64,000 bases of DNA from CBDAUN01 sp965214615 (GCA_965214615.1 OZ243952.1:1426001-1490000); one strand, 5' to 3'; shown: positions 7,990 through 17,327, counted from the first letter of the stretch. Notes: generated from the sequence alone by a model not told the origin. A program made the numbers and translations.

Positions 7990-9399
7990 ATGAGCGCCTC
8001 GGCTCGACATTACGCCCGACTCGGGGCGGTGCAGTTTCTGTACGCCTGGTCGTGCGGTCGCGATTCGATTGCTGATGATGACAATCAGCTTCTGCTGGAT
8101 TTCGACGTAATCAAGCTCGGAGATTTGAACTACCTGCGACGATTGCTGGATGCAATTCCTGCCAAGGTGCCTGAGCTGGACCGGGCAATTGACGGCTGCG
8201 CAAGTAGAAGCATGGACCTTGTCGATCCTGTTGAACTGGCGATTCTGCGGCTGGGGGCGTTTGAACTGGCTTATGAGTCCGATGTTCCGCGCAGGGTAGT
8301 GATCGATGAGTGCATCGAGCTGGCAAAATCCCTATGCGATTCCGACGGCTACAAGTTCGTCAACGCGGTACTGGATAAGCTGGTGTTTCAAGGCGAGCGC
8401 AGCGCAGACTCTGAAACGAACCTTGCGCAGGCATCCGAATCCGGCGAGTTTGAATTGATCCGAAACTATTTCGTGCGCGGTACGCAGGACATTGCAGACA
8501 TTGTCCAAGGCATTGGAGACGATGCCGCCGTAGTGCGGGTTCCGGACTCAGGTCAAATGGCTGTTACAACGGATACGCTGGTTGAAGGGGTGCACTTTCC
8601 TTCGAAGGCAAATCCGTCGGACATTGGCTACAAGTGTCTGGCCGTATCGGCCAGCGACTTGGCGGCTATGGGGGCGAAGCCGGCCTTTGCGACACTGAAT
8701 CTGGCTATCCCGGAGAATGATGCCGATTGGCTTGAAGGATTCAGCAGCGGATTTTTTGAGTTGGCCGACGCGTTGGAGGTCGCACTGATCGGAGGCGACA
8801 CGGTCAAGGGACCGCTGTCAGTCACGGTAACGCTGTTCGGCGCGGTCGAACCGGATCAGTGGGTTTCACGTTCCGGGGCGAAGCCCGGAGATGGAATCTA
8901 CGTTACCGGGACGCTGGGGGATGCGGCGATTGGACTTTCGGTCGAGCAGGGCAGCTTGCGGGTCACGGCAACTCAGGCGCGATATTTCAAGAGCAGGCTT
9001 GCCAGACCGCAGCCGCGGGTAGCCGCAGGCCTGGGGCTACGCACAATCGCCACAGCTGCCATCGACGTGTCAGACGGGCTGGCTGCGGATTTGACCCATT
9101 TGCTGCATGCCAGCGGTGTCGGGGCGCAAGTGAACCTGTCTGACGTTCCTATATCGCAATACTATCAGTCGCTGATATCGAACCTGGGACTCGGATTTGC
9201 CTTGAACCGAGGCGACGACTACGAATTGTGCTTTACAGCAACGGACTCAAATACGAGCAAACTGCGGAAATTGGCGAAGTCGCTTGACGTGCCGATCTCG
9301 CGCATCGGAACGGTCACGTCTGAGGCGGGCTTGCGCCTGATTGACTCTGCCGGTGAGCGTGCGCAGTTGCCTGCAGCAGGAGGATACGCGCATTTTTGA
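7990..9399 (+). CDS. NusB-ThiL fusion: transcription antitermination factor joined to thiamine-monophosphate kinase
   Basis: One uninterrupted frame of 469 codons. Residues 1-133 are NusB: RHYARLGAVQFLYAW at the RNA-binding end and ILRLGAFEL, VIDECIELAKSL and KFVNAVLDKL toward its C-terminus. Residues 134-152 form a polar Ser/Glu-rich linker. Residues 153-469 are ThiL: FELIRNYF, GIGDDAAVV, TTDTLVEGVHF, GGDTV, VTGTLGDAA and IDVSDGLAADL, which bind Mg-ATP and thiamine phosphate. In most relatives nusB and thiL are adjacent separate genes, so this looks like loss of the stop/start between them. Both halves keep their motifs. A sequencing frameshift could mimic this, but the frame and linker look clean. 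Confidence 0.93.
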   Translation: MSASARHYARLGAVQFLYAWSCGRDSIADDDNQLLLDFDVIKLGDLNYLRRLLDAIPAKVPELDRAIDGCASRSMDLVDPVELAILRLGAFELAYESDVPRRVVIDECIELAKSLCDSDGYKFVNAVLDKLVFQGERSADSETNLAQASESGEFELIRNYFVRGTQDIADIVQGIGDDAAVVRVPDSGQMAVTTDTLVEGVHFPSKANPSDIGYKCLAVSASDLAAMGAKPAFATLNLAIPENDADWLEGFSSGFFELADALEVALIGGDTVKGPLSVTVTLFGAVEPDQWVSRSGAKPGDGIYVTGTLGDAAIGLSVEQGSLRVTATQARYFKSRLARPQPRVAAGLGLRTIATAAIDVSDGLAADLTHLLHASGVGAQVNLSDVPISQYYQSLISNLGLGFALNRGDDYELCFTATDSNTSKLRKLAKSLDVPISRIGTVTSEAGLRLIDSAGERAQLPAAGGYAHF

Positions 9400-9418
9400 A
9401 TTTTTGCGCTGATTCGAG

Positions 9419-9901
9419 ATGACGGGCAGGGCGAATTTGCAATCGCTGCGCAACCCGGCGTATTTGCTTGCTTGCGGCTTTGGCTCCGGTCTGTCGCCCT
9501 ATGCCCCAGGGACAGCGGGAACAGTGGCTGCAGTGCCGTTGATTCTTCTGTATCAGCCGTTGTCCGGTCTGTCGCATTGGCTGGCTTGCGCTGTCATGTT
9601 TGCACTGGGCTGCTGGGTGTGCCAGATTGTTGCTCGGGATTCCGGAGTCGAAGACCCGCAGTTCATTGTCTGGGACGAGATGACAGGTTTTTGCATTGCG
9701 ATGGCGGCCTTGCCTGTGACAGCGGGAACCATGCTTGCAGCGTTCGTACTGTTCCGACTGCTCGACATCTACAAGCCATTTCCGATTCGCTGGGTCGAAA
9801 AGCGGATCAAGGGAGGGCTCGGCGTTATGCTTGACGATGCGCTCGCAGGAATTGCAACGAATGGGATTTTATTTTTTCTGTTGCATATTCTTTCCGAATG
9901 A
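9419..9901 (+). CDS. pgpA: Phosphatidylglycerophosphatase A
   Basis: Dephosphorylates phosphatidylglycerophosphate in the inner membrane. 160 aa, with GFGSGLSPYAPGTAGT at residues about 18-33 and the acidic VWDEMTGF and FRLLDIYKPFPIRW segments typical of PgpA. About four hydrophobic stretches. It follows thiL by 19 nt in the order thiL-pgpA seen in many gammaproteobacteria, so it ends the riboflavin/thiamine operon. Confidence 0.95.
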   Translation: MTGRANLQSLRNPAYLLACGFGSGLSPYAPGTAGTVAAVPLILLYQPLSGLSHWLACAVMFALGCWVCQIVARDSGVEDPQFIVWDEMTGFCIAMAALPVTAGTMLAAFVLFRLLDIYKPFPIRWVEKRIKGGLGVMLDDALAGIATNGILFFLLHILSE

Positions 9902-9927
9902 CCGAAAGTGCGATCTCGTAATTCTTG

Positions 9928-9965
9928 CACTACACCGCCGCCGATTATTGCGTAGTGGATATAAT
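9928..9965 (+). promoter_or_regulatory. Possible promoter/operator before the rhodanese gene
   Basis: A perfect TATAAT lies at 9960-9965, 36 nt before the rhodanese start. No good -35 is found 16-18 nt upstream. Instead the -35 area is enclosed by the inverted repeat CACTAC (9928-9933) and GTAGTG (9952-9957), which could be a regulator site. Functional assignment is inference. Confidence 0.3.
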
Positions 9966-10001
9966 TCGTAATTCCGCATCAACTGAAACTGGGAAGAGGC
10001 T

Positions 10002-10397
10002 ATGAACCGAAGGCTGAAGGTCGGATACAAGCAGTTGCTTAAAGAAGCGAACTCAAGCATAAAAACCTTGTCTGTTGAGCAGGCGCGCGAGTTGCACGGC
10101 ACGTGTGATGTTCAGTTCGTAGATTTGCGCGATGTGCGTGAACTGAAACTTGAAGGTAAGATACCGGATGCATTTCACATGCCTCGGGGAATGCTGGAGT
10201 TCTGGATTGATCCGGAAAGTCCGTATTACAAGTCCGTGTTCGATTCGTCGGACAGATTTGTTTTCTATTGCAAATCCGGCTGGAGGTCTGCGCTTGCGAC
10301 GCATACGGCGAAGCAAATGGGCCTTGAAGGCGTATGTCATATTGACGGCGGATTCGATGCTTGGAAGAATTCAGGCGCAAGCGTCGAGGAAATCTAA
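10002..10397 (+). CDS. Rhodanese-like sulfurtransferase
   Basis: Single-domain rhodanese of 131 aa, no signal peptide. The active-site loop reads YCKSGWRSALA, with the persulfide-forming Cys; VDLRDVREL and the C-terminal GGFDAWKNSG are the other family blocks. A purine-rich GGGAAGAGG precedes the ATG. The physiological sulfur donor and acceptor cannot be told from sequence. It stands between pgpA and a DsbC-like gene on the same strand. Confidence 0.92.
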   Translation: MNRRLKVGYKQLLKEANSSIKTLSVEQARELHGTCDVQFVDLRDVRELKLEGKIPDAFHMPRGMLEFWIDPESPYYKSVFDSSDRFVFYCKSGWRSALATHTAKQMGLEGVCHIDGGFDAWKNSGASVEEI

Positions 10398-10457
10398 CAG
10401 GGTCGCGGCCCGAACGCAGAAAATTATATATTGCCGACTTAGGGCAGGCGGAACGAT

Positions 10458-11177
10458 ATGAGCAGAATTTTAAAGGTTGTCTCACTTGCATTGGTATTGC
10501 AGTTGGGTGTCGGATCGCTTGCGATGGCCGATACCGATGGGGTAAGCGAGGGGCTAAGAGCGCTGGTTCCCGATTCGACCCTAATCGGAGACATTGAGGA
10601 GACTTCCATGCCGGGGGTTTACGAAGTGATGCTTGACGGTCAGTTCCTGCATGTCTACCGGTCCGGGCAATTGTTGATGATTGGCGAGATTTATGATCTT
10701 GACCGCAGAGTGAGCCTCAAGGACGAACGTGCGGATCAGATGATCAGCGCAGTGGTCGAGAAGATTCCAGTGGAGTCAATGCTGATTTTCGAGCCTGAGG
10801 AAACAAAGCGCCATCTGACAATCTTTACGGATGTGGATTGCGGATTCTGCCGCAGATTTCACCGTCAGGTTCCTGATCTGGTCAAGGCAGGTCTTGAAAT
10901 TCGGTATCTGGGGTTTCCGCGGGCAGGGATCCCTTCGTCCAGCTACGACACCCTGGTATCGGTCTGGTGCGCCGACGATCCGAAAAGTGCGATGACTATG
11001 GCGAAAAATGGACAGGATATCGAGACCCGCACTTGCGATAGCCCGGTGGAGTCTCATTATGCAATCGGGCAAAGCGCCGGCATAAGGGGAACGCCCACGA
11101 TGGTTCTGGATGATGGAATGGTTATTCCAGGCTATGTTGAAACCGGCGAACTTCTGGCCCGAATCGGTCTGGAGTAA
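10458..11177 (+). CDS. DsbC-like periplasmic thiol:disulfide interchange protein
   Basis: 239 aa with an N-terminal signal peptide (about 1-24, ending near SLAMA). It has the DsbC/G layout: an N-terminal cystatin-like dimerisation region (about 30-95), a linker, then a thioredoxin fold with FTDVDCGFCRRFH, so the active site is CGFC, and a cis-Pro loop GTPTMV near residue 215. A second cysteine pair (SVWCADD and TRTCDSP) fits the structural disulfide of DsbC. Expected role: shuffling wrong disulfides in exported proteins. A dsbA gene is present at 57.6-58.3 kb. Confidence 0.9.
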   Translation: MSRILKVVSLALVLQLGVGSLAMADTDGVSEGLRALVPDSTLIGDIEETSMPGVYEVMLDGQFLHVYRSGQLLMIGEIYDLDRRVSLKDERADQMISAVVEKIPVESMLIFEPEETKRHLTIFTDVDCGFCRRFHRQVPDLVKAGLEIRYLGFPRAGIPSSSYDTLVSVWCADDPKSAMTMAKNGQDIETRTCDSPVESHYAIGQSAGIRGTPTMVLDDGMVIPGYVETGELLARIGLE

Positions 11178-11245
11178 AGTTTTGTATTTCCGATTTGGAC
11201 GCTATTGAGCACTCTTTTGTCGGGCACAGGAATAGAGATTGAATT

Positions 11246-12253
11246 ATGAGTGACAGTAAAAGCAAAATGCTTCAGGCGACACTGACGCAAATCCGTCGGA
11301 GTTTCGGCCAAGGAGCGATCATGCGACTCGGAGATGACGATGTCGAACGTGACATTCAGGTTATTCCAACCGGTTCATTGGGTCTGGATTTGATTCTGGG
11401 TGTTGGCGGCCTGCCTAGGGGGCGGGTGGTTGAGATATACGGTCCGGAGGCTTCCGGCAAGACAACTTTGACGCTTTCGGTTGTGGCGCAAGCGCAGAAA
11501 TTGGGAGGTGTCGCGGCTTTCATCGACGCCGAGCATGCGCTGAATATCTCCCATGCCAAGGGGCTGGGCGTTCAGGTTGATGATCTGCTGGTGTCGCAGC
11601 CAAGCACAGGCGAGGAGGCATTGGAAATTGCGGACCAACTGGTTCGTTCTGCAGCTATTGATGTGATCGTCGTCGACTCGGTCGCAGCGTTGACGCCGAA
11701 AGCGGAAATTGAAGGAGAAATGGGCGATTCATTCATGGGGCTGCATGCGCGATTGATGTCGCAGGCTTTGCGCAAGCTTACGGGCAGCATCAGTCGTTCC
11801 AATACTCTGGTAATATTTATCAATCAGATCAGAATGAAAATCGGACAGATTTACGGGAGCCCTGAAGTTACTACGGGCGGCAACGCATTGAAATTCTATT
11901 CGTCTGTGCGGCTGGATATTCGCAGAATTGGGGCGATTAAGAAAGGCGATGAAATTATCGGCAATCAGACCCGGATCAAACTGGTCAAGAACAAGGTTGC
12001 CCCGCCATTTAAACAGTGCGAATTCGACATGATTTTCAATTCCGGGATATCAAGGGAAGGCGAACTGATTGATCTCGGAGTCGAGCACCAGATTATTCAA
12101 AGGGCCGGAGCGTGGTACAGCTATGGCAGTGATCGCATTGGCCAGGGGCGGGACAACGTGCGTACATTTCTTCGGGAAAACGCGGAACTGGCCGAGCGGA
12201 TTGAAGCTGAGCTTCGAGAAAAGCTGGGCATCGCGACGCAATCGGAATCGTAG
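11246..12253 (+). CDS. recA: Recombinase RecA
   Basis: DNA strand-exchange ATPase and SOS coprotease, 335 aa. Walker A is GPEASGKTT, Walker B lies in IDVIVVDSVAAL, and the DNA-binding loops are near GEMGDSFMGLHARLMSQALRK and FINQIRMKIG. The C-terminal tail is short and not very acidic. The 68 nt upstream do not contain a recognisable E. coli-type LexA box (CTG-N10-CAG). recX follows after 11 nt. Confidence 0.98.
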   Translation: MSDSKSKMLQATLTQIRRSFGQGAIMRLGDDDVERDIQVIPTGSLGLDLILGVGGLPRGRVVEIYGPEASGKTTLTLSVVAQAQKLGGVAAFIDAEHALNISHAKGLGVQVDDLLVSQPSTGEEALEIADQLVRSAAIDVIVVDSVAALTPKAEIEGEMGDSFMGLHARLMSQALRKLTGSISRSNTLVIFINQIRMKIGQIYGSPEVTTGGNALKFYSSVRLDIRRIGAIKKGDEIIGNQTRIKLVKNKVAPPFKQCEFDMIFNSGISREGELIDLGVEHQIIQRAGAWYSYGSDRIGQGRDNVRTFLRENAELAERIEAELREKLGIATQSES

Positions 12254-12264
12254 GTGAGGCGCAG

Positions 12265-12717
12265 ATGGAAGCTTGCGCTGTGCGCACTGCTGCAATGCGG
12301 TATTTGTCCCGAAGGGAGCATAGCGAATTTGAGTTGACTCGCAAGCTTGCCCGCAAGGGCATTGACTGGGAGCAGGCCAGACAGGCGGTGGCACAACTTA
12401 GTCAGGACAATCTAGTCTCAAACGAGCGATTTGCGCAAGAATTCATAAGAGTCCGGGTTCAGCGCGGCTTCGGTCCTTCGAAAATTGTTTCCGAACTGAA
12501 GGGCCGGGGCATTGATTCGGAATTAATCAACGCCAGCCTTGATTGCGGCGATGTGCAGTGGGCGGAGCGCTGTGCGCAAGTGGCACAGCGAAAGTTCAAG
12601 GACGCGCCTGTCGAAACCTACAAGGACTGGGCGAAAAGAGCGCGCTACTTGCAAGGCAGAGGGTTTACAACGGAACAGATCAGCGCGGCGCTCGGTAGCT
12701 ACCGCAATGCGGTCTAG
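12265..12717 (+). CDS. recX: RecA regulator RecX
   Basis: 150-aa cytoplasmic protein that binds RecA filaments and limits their growth. Tandem three-helix repeats are recognisable from YLSRREHSEFELTRKL through the region ending RYLQGRGFTTEQISAAL. The position directly after recA, with the same orientation and an 11-nt gap, is the standard arrangement and supports a shared transcript with alaS 42 nt further on. Confidence 0.94.
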   Translation: MEACAVRTAAMRYLSRREHSEFELTRKLARKGIDWEQARQAVAQLSQDNLVSNERFAQEFIRVRVQRGFGPSKIVSELKGRGIDSELINASLDCGDVQWAERCAQVAQRKFKDAPVETYKDWAKRARYLQGRGFTTEQISAALGSYRNAV

Positions 12718-12759
12718 TCAGGCTGCGGTCCCGATAGAAACGGCAAGGAATAGACTGGC

Positions 12760-15351
12760 ATGAAAACGTCTGAATTGAGATCTGTTTTTCTCGACTACTT
12801 TCGCAGTAGAGGTCATGAAAGGGTGCCTAGCAGTTCGCTCGTGCCCGGCAATGATCCAACCTTGCTGTTTACCAATTCGGGGATGGTGCAGTTCAAGGAC
12901 GTTTTTCTCGGAGCCGAAAAACGCAACTACAATCGCGCGGTCACTGCTCAGCGCTGTGTTCGCGCAGGCGGCAAGCACAACGATCTGGAAAACGTCGGGT
13001 ATACCGCGCGGCACCATACGTTTTTTGAAATGCTCGGCAATTTCAGCTTCGGCGACTACTTCAAGCGCGAAGCGATCCATTTCGCCTGGAATTTGCTCAC
13101 CGATGAAATCGGACTGTCGCCTGACAAACTTTGGGTAACGGTCTATTCGGAGGATGACGAGGCGGCGCAAGTATGGCTTGACGAAATCGGCGTGCCTGCG
13201 GAGCGTTTTGCGCGGATAGCGACGTCGGACAACTTCTGGTCCATGGGCGAGACAGGTCCGTGCGGGCCGTGTTCGGAAATTTTCTACGATCACGGACCGA
13301 ACGTTGAAGGAGGGCCTCCGGGATCTGAGAACGAGGATGGAGACCGCTACATCGAACTTTGGAATCTGGTGTTCATGCAGTTTGAGCGGTTCGAAAATGG
13401 CGAAATGAAGCCGCTGCCGAGACCGTCTGTAGATACCGGTATGGGGCTGGAGCGCATAGCGGCTGTGATGCAGCAAGTGCACAGCAACTATGAAATCGAC
13501 CTGTTTCAGTCCTTGATCGCAGATGCGGCGAAGGTTGTAGGGACGCGGGATATTGACAGCAAGTCGTTGCGTGTTATCGCCGACCACATTCGTTCTGCCG
13601 CATTTCTGATCGTTGACGGAGTAACGCCGTCGAATGAGAATCGCGGCTATGTGCTGCGCAGAATTATTCGCCGAGCGATTCGTCACGGCTATCAACTGGG
13701 GTGCAAGACACCGTTCTTTCACCAATTGACCGGGTCGCTGACCGACCAGATGGGCGACGCCTATCCGGAACTGAGGCATGCCAGAAGCAAGGTCGAGTCG
13801 GTATTGCAGCGCGAAGGCGACCGATTTTCGGAAACTCTTGACCAGGGCATTCGAATTCTTAATCGCGAGATTGCGTCATTGACCGGCAGCGTGCTGCCGG
13901 GAGAAGTTGCATTTCGCCTATACGATACCTATGGATTTCCGCTTGATCTGACCGCTGACTATCTGCGAGATTTCGCTCTGACGGTCGACTATGAAGGATT
14001 TGAGGCGTCAATGTCGGAGCAGCGTGCGAGAGGAAAGACCGCGAGCCGGTTCGATGCAGTCGCAAGCGATGAGCCGATTCTGGATGTCGAGGTTAAATTC
14101 GTGGGCTACGGCGAGCTGACGGCCGAGACCGAATTGTCGGCGTTGATCGTCGACGGCGCTGTTGCCGATTCGGTCACTTTCGGCCGGGAAGCTGTCCTGA
14201 TTTTGCGCGAAACCCCGTTCTACGCCGAAGGCGGCGGACAGGTTGGAGATAACGGCACCATATGCTGCGGCGATGAAGGCGAATTTCAGGTGACGGATAC
14301 GCGCTATCTGGCGAATCAGGTTGTCGGACATTTCGGCCAAGTGACAAAGGGCGAATTTGCCAAGGGCCGGCGAGTGACTGCGGCGGTAGATCTGCGGGCG
14401 CGCGAATCGACGAAAAAGAACCACTCTGCGACTCATTTGCTGCATGCGGCGCTGAAGAATAATTTGGGTTCGCACGTGCAGCAAAAAGGTTCGCTGGTCG
14501 CTCCTGATCGTCTCCGGTTTGACTTTTCCCACCATGAGGCTGTCGGGCCTTCGCAAATCGAAGCTGTTGAAGCCGAGGTCAATCGTGTAATTCAGAGTAA
14601 CCATGATGTGGTCAGCCGGATCATGGACTTGACCGAAGCCAAGGCAAATGGCGCCGAGGCATTATTCGGAGAGAAATACGATTCCAAGGTGCGGGTCATC
14701 GAAATGGGCGACTACTCGATGGAGCTATGCGGAGGCACTCACGTAGAACGTACGGGTGATATCGGCTTTTTTCGCATCGTGCACGAATCATCCATCGCAT
14801 CGGGAATTCGCCGCGTCGAAGCGCTCAGTGGCGAAGCGGCAGTGCGTCGTGTTCAGGATGATGCGCAAATCCTGCGCGACGTAGCCTCGTCCATTCACTC
14901 GAGCGCATACGAGTTGAAAGATAGTGTAGCGCAGCTGTTGGAGCGTAACCGCGCACTCGAACGCGAGGTTTCGGACCTGAAGATGAAGCTTGCGACGGGG
15001 ACGGACAGCGACCGGAACGAACAGATTCAATCGGTAGACGGAATATCAGTTCTGACTTTGCGCTATGACGGTATTGCTGTCAAGGAATTGCGCAAGATTA
15101 TGGATCAGGCGCGCCGCAGGATCGGCTCAGGCGTTGTCGTCATCGGCTCTGCGACAGAAGGAAAGGCCACTTTGCTGTGCGCGGTGTCCGATGATTTGCT
15201 GGATCGTGTCAACGCAGGCGATCTGATTCGCAGGCTCTCGCCCGTGGTAGGTGGCTCAGGAGGCGGAAAGGCGCATACGGCGCAAGGCGGCGGTGCAAAT
15301 ATCGAAATGCTCGATGATGCGCTGAAATCCGTTGCGGCGACGATTGCCTGA
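12760..15351 (+). CDS. alaS: Alanine-tRNA ligase
   Basis: Class II synthetase of 863 aa. N-terminal catalytic domain (about 1-240), tRNA-recognition domain to about 450, editing domain with the zinc residues in HSATHLLHAAL and LCGGTHVERTG (about 560-670), and a C-terminal C-Ala domain with a coiled coil (LLERNRALEREVSDLK) and a Gly-rich end (GGSGGGKAHTAQGGG). The order recA-recX-alaS-lysC-csrA is typical of gammaproteobacteria. A 353-codon open frame on the opposite strand (12718-13779) is a shadow of this gene. Confidence 0.98.
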   Translation: MKTSELRSVFLDYFRSRGHERVPSSSLVPGNDPTLLFTNSGMVQFKDVFLGAEKRNYNRAVTAQRCVRAGGKHNDLENVGYTARHHTFFEMLGNFSFGDYFKREAIHFAWNLLTDEIGLSPDKLWVTVYSEDDEAAQVWLDEIGVPAERFARIATSDNFWSMGETGPCGPCSEIFYDHGPNVEGGPPGSENEDGDRYIELWNLVFMQFERFENGEMKPLPRPSVDTGMGLERIAAVMQQVHSNYEIDLFQSLIADAAKVVGTRDIDSKSLRVIADHIRSAAFLIVDGVTPSNENRGYVLRRIIRRAIRHGYQLGCKTPFFHQLTGSLTDQMGDAYPELRHARSKVESVLQREGDRFSETLDQGIRILNREIASLTGSVLPGEVAFRLYDTYGFPLDLTADYLRDFALTVDYEGFEASMSEQRARGKTASRFDAVASDEPILDVEVKFVGYGELTAETELSALIVDGAVADSVTFGREAVLILRETPFYAEGGGQVGDNGTICCGDEGEFQVTDTRYLANQVVGHFGQVTKGEFAKGRRVTAAVDLRARESTKKNHSATHLLHAALKNNLGSHVQQKGSLVAPDRLRFDFSHHEAVGPSQIEAVEAEVNRVIQSNHDVVSRIMDLTEAKANGAEALFGEKYDSKVRVIEMGDYSMELCGGTHVERTGDIGFFRIVHESSIASGIRRVEALSGEAAVRRVQDDAQILRDVASSIHSSAYELKDSVAQLLERNRALEREVSDLKMKLATGTDSDRNEQIQSVDGISVLTLRYDGIAVKELRKIMDQARRRIGSGVVVIGSATEGKATLLCAVSDDLLDRVNAGDLIRRLSPVVGGSGGGKAHTAQGGGANIEMLDDALKSVAATIA

Positions 15352-15466
15352 GTCGTCGGGTCTCTATAAATTTTGCCTTCAATCTGCAGCCTTTGCAGGA
15401 TGTGGTCGAACCGAATTTTTGCGGGACGTACGGGATGTGTGAACGCACCATTTTTCTGATTGAGAC

Positions 15467-16738
15467 ATGTCATTAGTAATTGAAAAGTTCGGTGGATCAT
15501 CTGTTGCCACGATCGAGAGAATTCGCGCTGTGGCCGACCGAATTCTTCGTACACGCGAGGAAGGGCATGATGTCGTTGCTGTCGTCTCGGCGATGCAGGG
15601 GGAGACCAACAGGTTGATCGAATTGGCGCGTGAAGCGGGCGGACGGAATTCGCTTCGTGAAACAGATGTCGTAATATCGACAGGCGAACAGATTTCGATG
15701 GCATTGCTGTCGATGATCCTGCACAGCCGGGGCTGCGATGCAGTGTCGCTTAACGGATCGCAGGTGCCTATTGTTACCGACGGGGTGTATGGCAAGGCGC
15801 GAATCCTTAATGTCGGGCAATCAAGGATATCGCGCGAGATCGGCAATGGCAAAGTCGTCATAGTCGCTGGATTTCAGGGAGTCACGGAAGGCGGAGACGT
15901 CACCACGCTCGGACGGGGCGGATCGGATACTACCGCTGTTGCCCTTGCGGCGGGGCTGGGCGCTTCGGAGTGTCGGATCTATACCGACGTAGACGGCGTG
16001 TTCACCGCAGACCCGCGCATTGTTCATGACGCGAAGGTGCTTCATCGCATCACGGTCGAGGAAATGCTTGAACTTGCGAGTTCCGGGGCTAAGGTATTAC
16101 AAATTCGCGCCGTGGAGTTCGCCTTCAAGCACGGCGTGGCATTGAGGGTGCTGTCGTCATTCAGAGACGTTCAGGGCACACTGATTACATTGGAGGAAAC
16201 GCAGATGGAACAGCCATTGATTTCAGGCATCGCCTACAACTCCCAGGAAGCGAAGTTGACGATTCGCGATGTTCCGGACCGACCGGGGGTCGCCTCTCAG
16301 ATTTTCGGTCCGATCGCCGAGGCGCACATCAACGTCGATATGATTATTCAGAACACCGGCGACGACAACAATACGGACCTGTCGTTTACTGTCGACCGCA
16401 ACGAATATGAACGAAGTTGCGCGATACTTGATGAAGTGGTTAGCCAGATTGGAGCGAGAGACTACATCGCTGCGCCGAACATTGCCAAGCTGTCTGTTGT
16501 CGGCGTCGGCATGCGTTCGCATTCCGGTATCGCGACAAAAATGTTTTCAACACTGGCTGACGAGGGAATCAACATTCAGATGATTTCGACATCTGAGATT
16601 AAGATATCAGTCGTCGTCGACGACAAGTATGTCGAACTCGGGGTACGTGCGCTGCACAAGGCGTTCAATCTTGCAGACGAAGTTGCGCCTATTGAAGAGG
16701 CGGCTCCGCAGAGCGTACTGAAAGCTCCAGTGCTTTAG
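15467..16738 (+). CDS. lysC: Aspartate kinase
   Basis: First enzyme of lysine/threonine/methionine synthesis, 423 aa. Catalytic domain starts with LVIEKFGGSSVATIERI; substrate-site motifs STGEQISMAL and GRGGSDTTAVALAA are present. Two C-terminal ACT domains (about 265-335 and 345-415) provide feedback control, most likely by lysine and/or threonine. The 115-nt gap from alaS is long enough for its own promoter. Confidence 0.96.
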   Translation: MSLVIEKFGGSSVATIERIRAVADRILRTREEGHDVVAVVSAMQGETNRLIELAREAGGRNSLRETDVVISTGEQISMALLSMILHSRGCDAVSLNGSQVPIVTDGVYGKARILNVGQSRISREIGNGKVVIVAGFQGVTEGGDVTTLGRGGSDTTAVALAAGLGASECRIYTDVDGVFTADPRIVHDAKVLHRITVEEMLELASSGAKVLQIRAVEFAFKHGVALRVLSSFRDVQGTLITLEETQMEQPLISGIAYNSQEAKLTIRDVPDRPGVASQIFGPIAEAHINVDMIIQNTGDDNNTDLSFTVDRNEYERSCAILDEVVSQIGARDYIAAPNIAKLSVVGVGMRSHSGIATKMFSTLADEGINIQMISTSEIKISVVVDDKYVELGVRALHKAFNLADEVAPIEEAAPQSVLKAPVL

Positions 16739-17124
16739 CAGATTTCTCGCCGCAGCATGTTTAGTATCCGGCCTTACCGGCAGGTGGGCCGCCCAGTTGC
16801 AGTACATTGGCGAGCTCTGTCGTGCAGTTTGGGCAAATCAGCCAAATTCGGCCAATTGGTTACTTTATGAAATTATCGATAGCCGAATTCTGTTAACATT
16901 GGCATGCGCAGAGTATTGGCTTATGCGGAATGTCTCGGCATCCTTGGACCGATGGGTTGATATTTGGTAGCAAAAATCACTGTTTGCACTGTCTGTTGCA
17001 TTGATTGCAGGGGGCAGGCGCAAGGCGATCGATTCGATCGCTGGCAGATGCTATGCACCATGAGTGGACGCGCTGCAAAAAGAACTGACAAAAAATTTAT
17101 AATCAAACCGATCAGGGGTGAATC
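16739..17124. other. 386-nt non-coding stretch between lysC and csrA
   Basis: No convincing gene on either strand. A TATAAT lies at 17098-17103, 22 nt before the csrA start, without a matching -35 at normal spacing; AGGGG at 17112-17116 serves as the csrA ribosome site. A purine/pyrimidine-poor repeat of CAAATTCGGCCAATTGG type around 16835-16860 is short. csrA promoters are often multiple and this length allows for that, but I cannot place them. Confidence 0.4.
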
Positions 17125-17322
17125 GTGTTAATATTGACTAGACGAATTGGAGAGTCTGTGATAATCAACGGGGACATAACTGTTACCGTACTTGGAGTAA
17201 AGGGAAATCAGGTTCGTATCGGGGTTGATGCTCCTAAGGAAGTATCGGTGCATCGTGAAGAAATTTATCAGCGATTGCAAGAAGAGGTGCAGTCGTCGGA
17301 ATCCTCTGCTCTTCAAATTTAG
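17125..17322 (+). CDS. csrA: Carbon storage regulator CsrA
   Basis: 65-aa RNA-binding dimer that controls translation and stability of mRNAs by binding GGA sites. The full family pattern is present: MLILTRRIGESVII at the start, VTVLGVKGNQVRIGVDAP in the middle and VSVHREEIYQRL at the C-terminal wing, including the RNA-contacting Leu4/Arg6-7 and Arg near residue 44. GTG start at 17125, with AGGGG eight bases upstream. Confidence 0.97.
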   Translation: MLILTRRIGESVIINGDITVTVLGVKGNQVRIGVDAPKEVSVHREEIYQRLQEEVQSSESSALQI

Positions 17323-17327
17323 GTGAA

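Noticed and set aside
12718..13779. 353-codon open frame on the minus strand
   Set aside because: It is fully antisense to alaS, has no recognisable family or ribosome site, and its existence follows from alaS codon composition.
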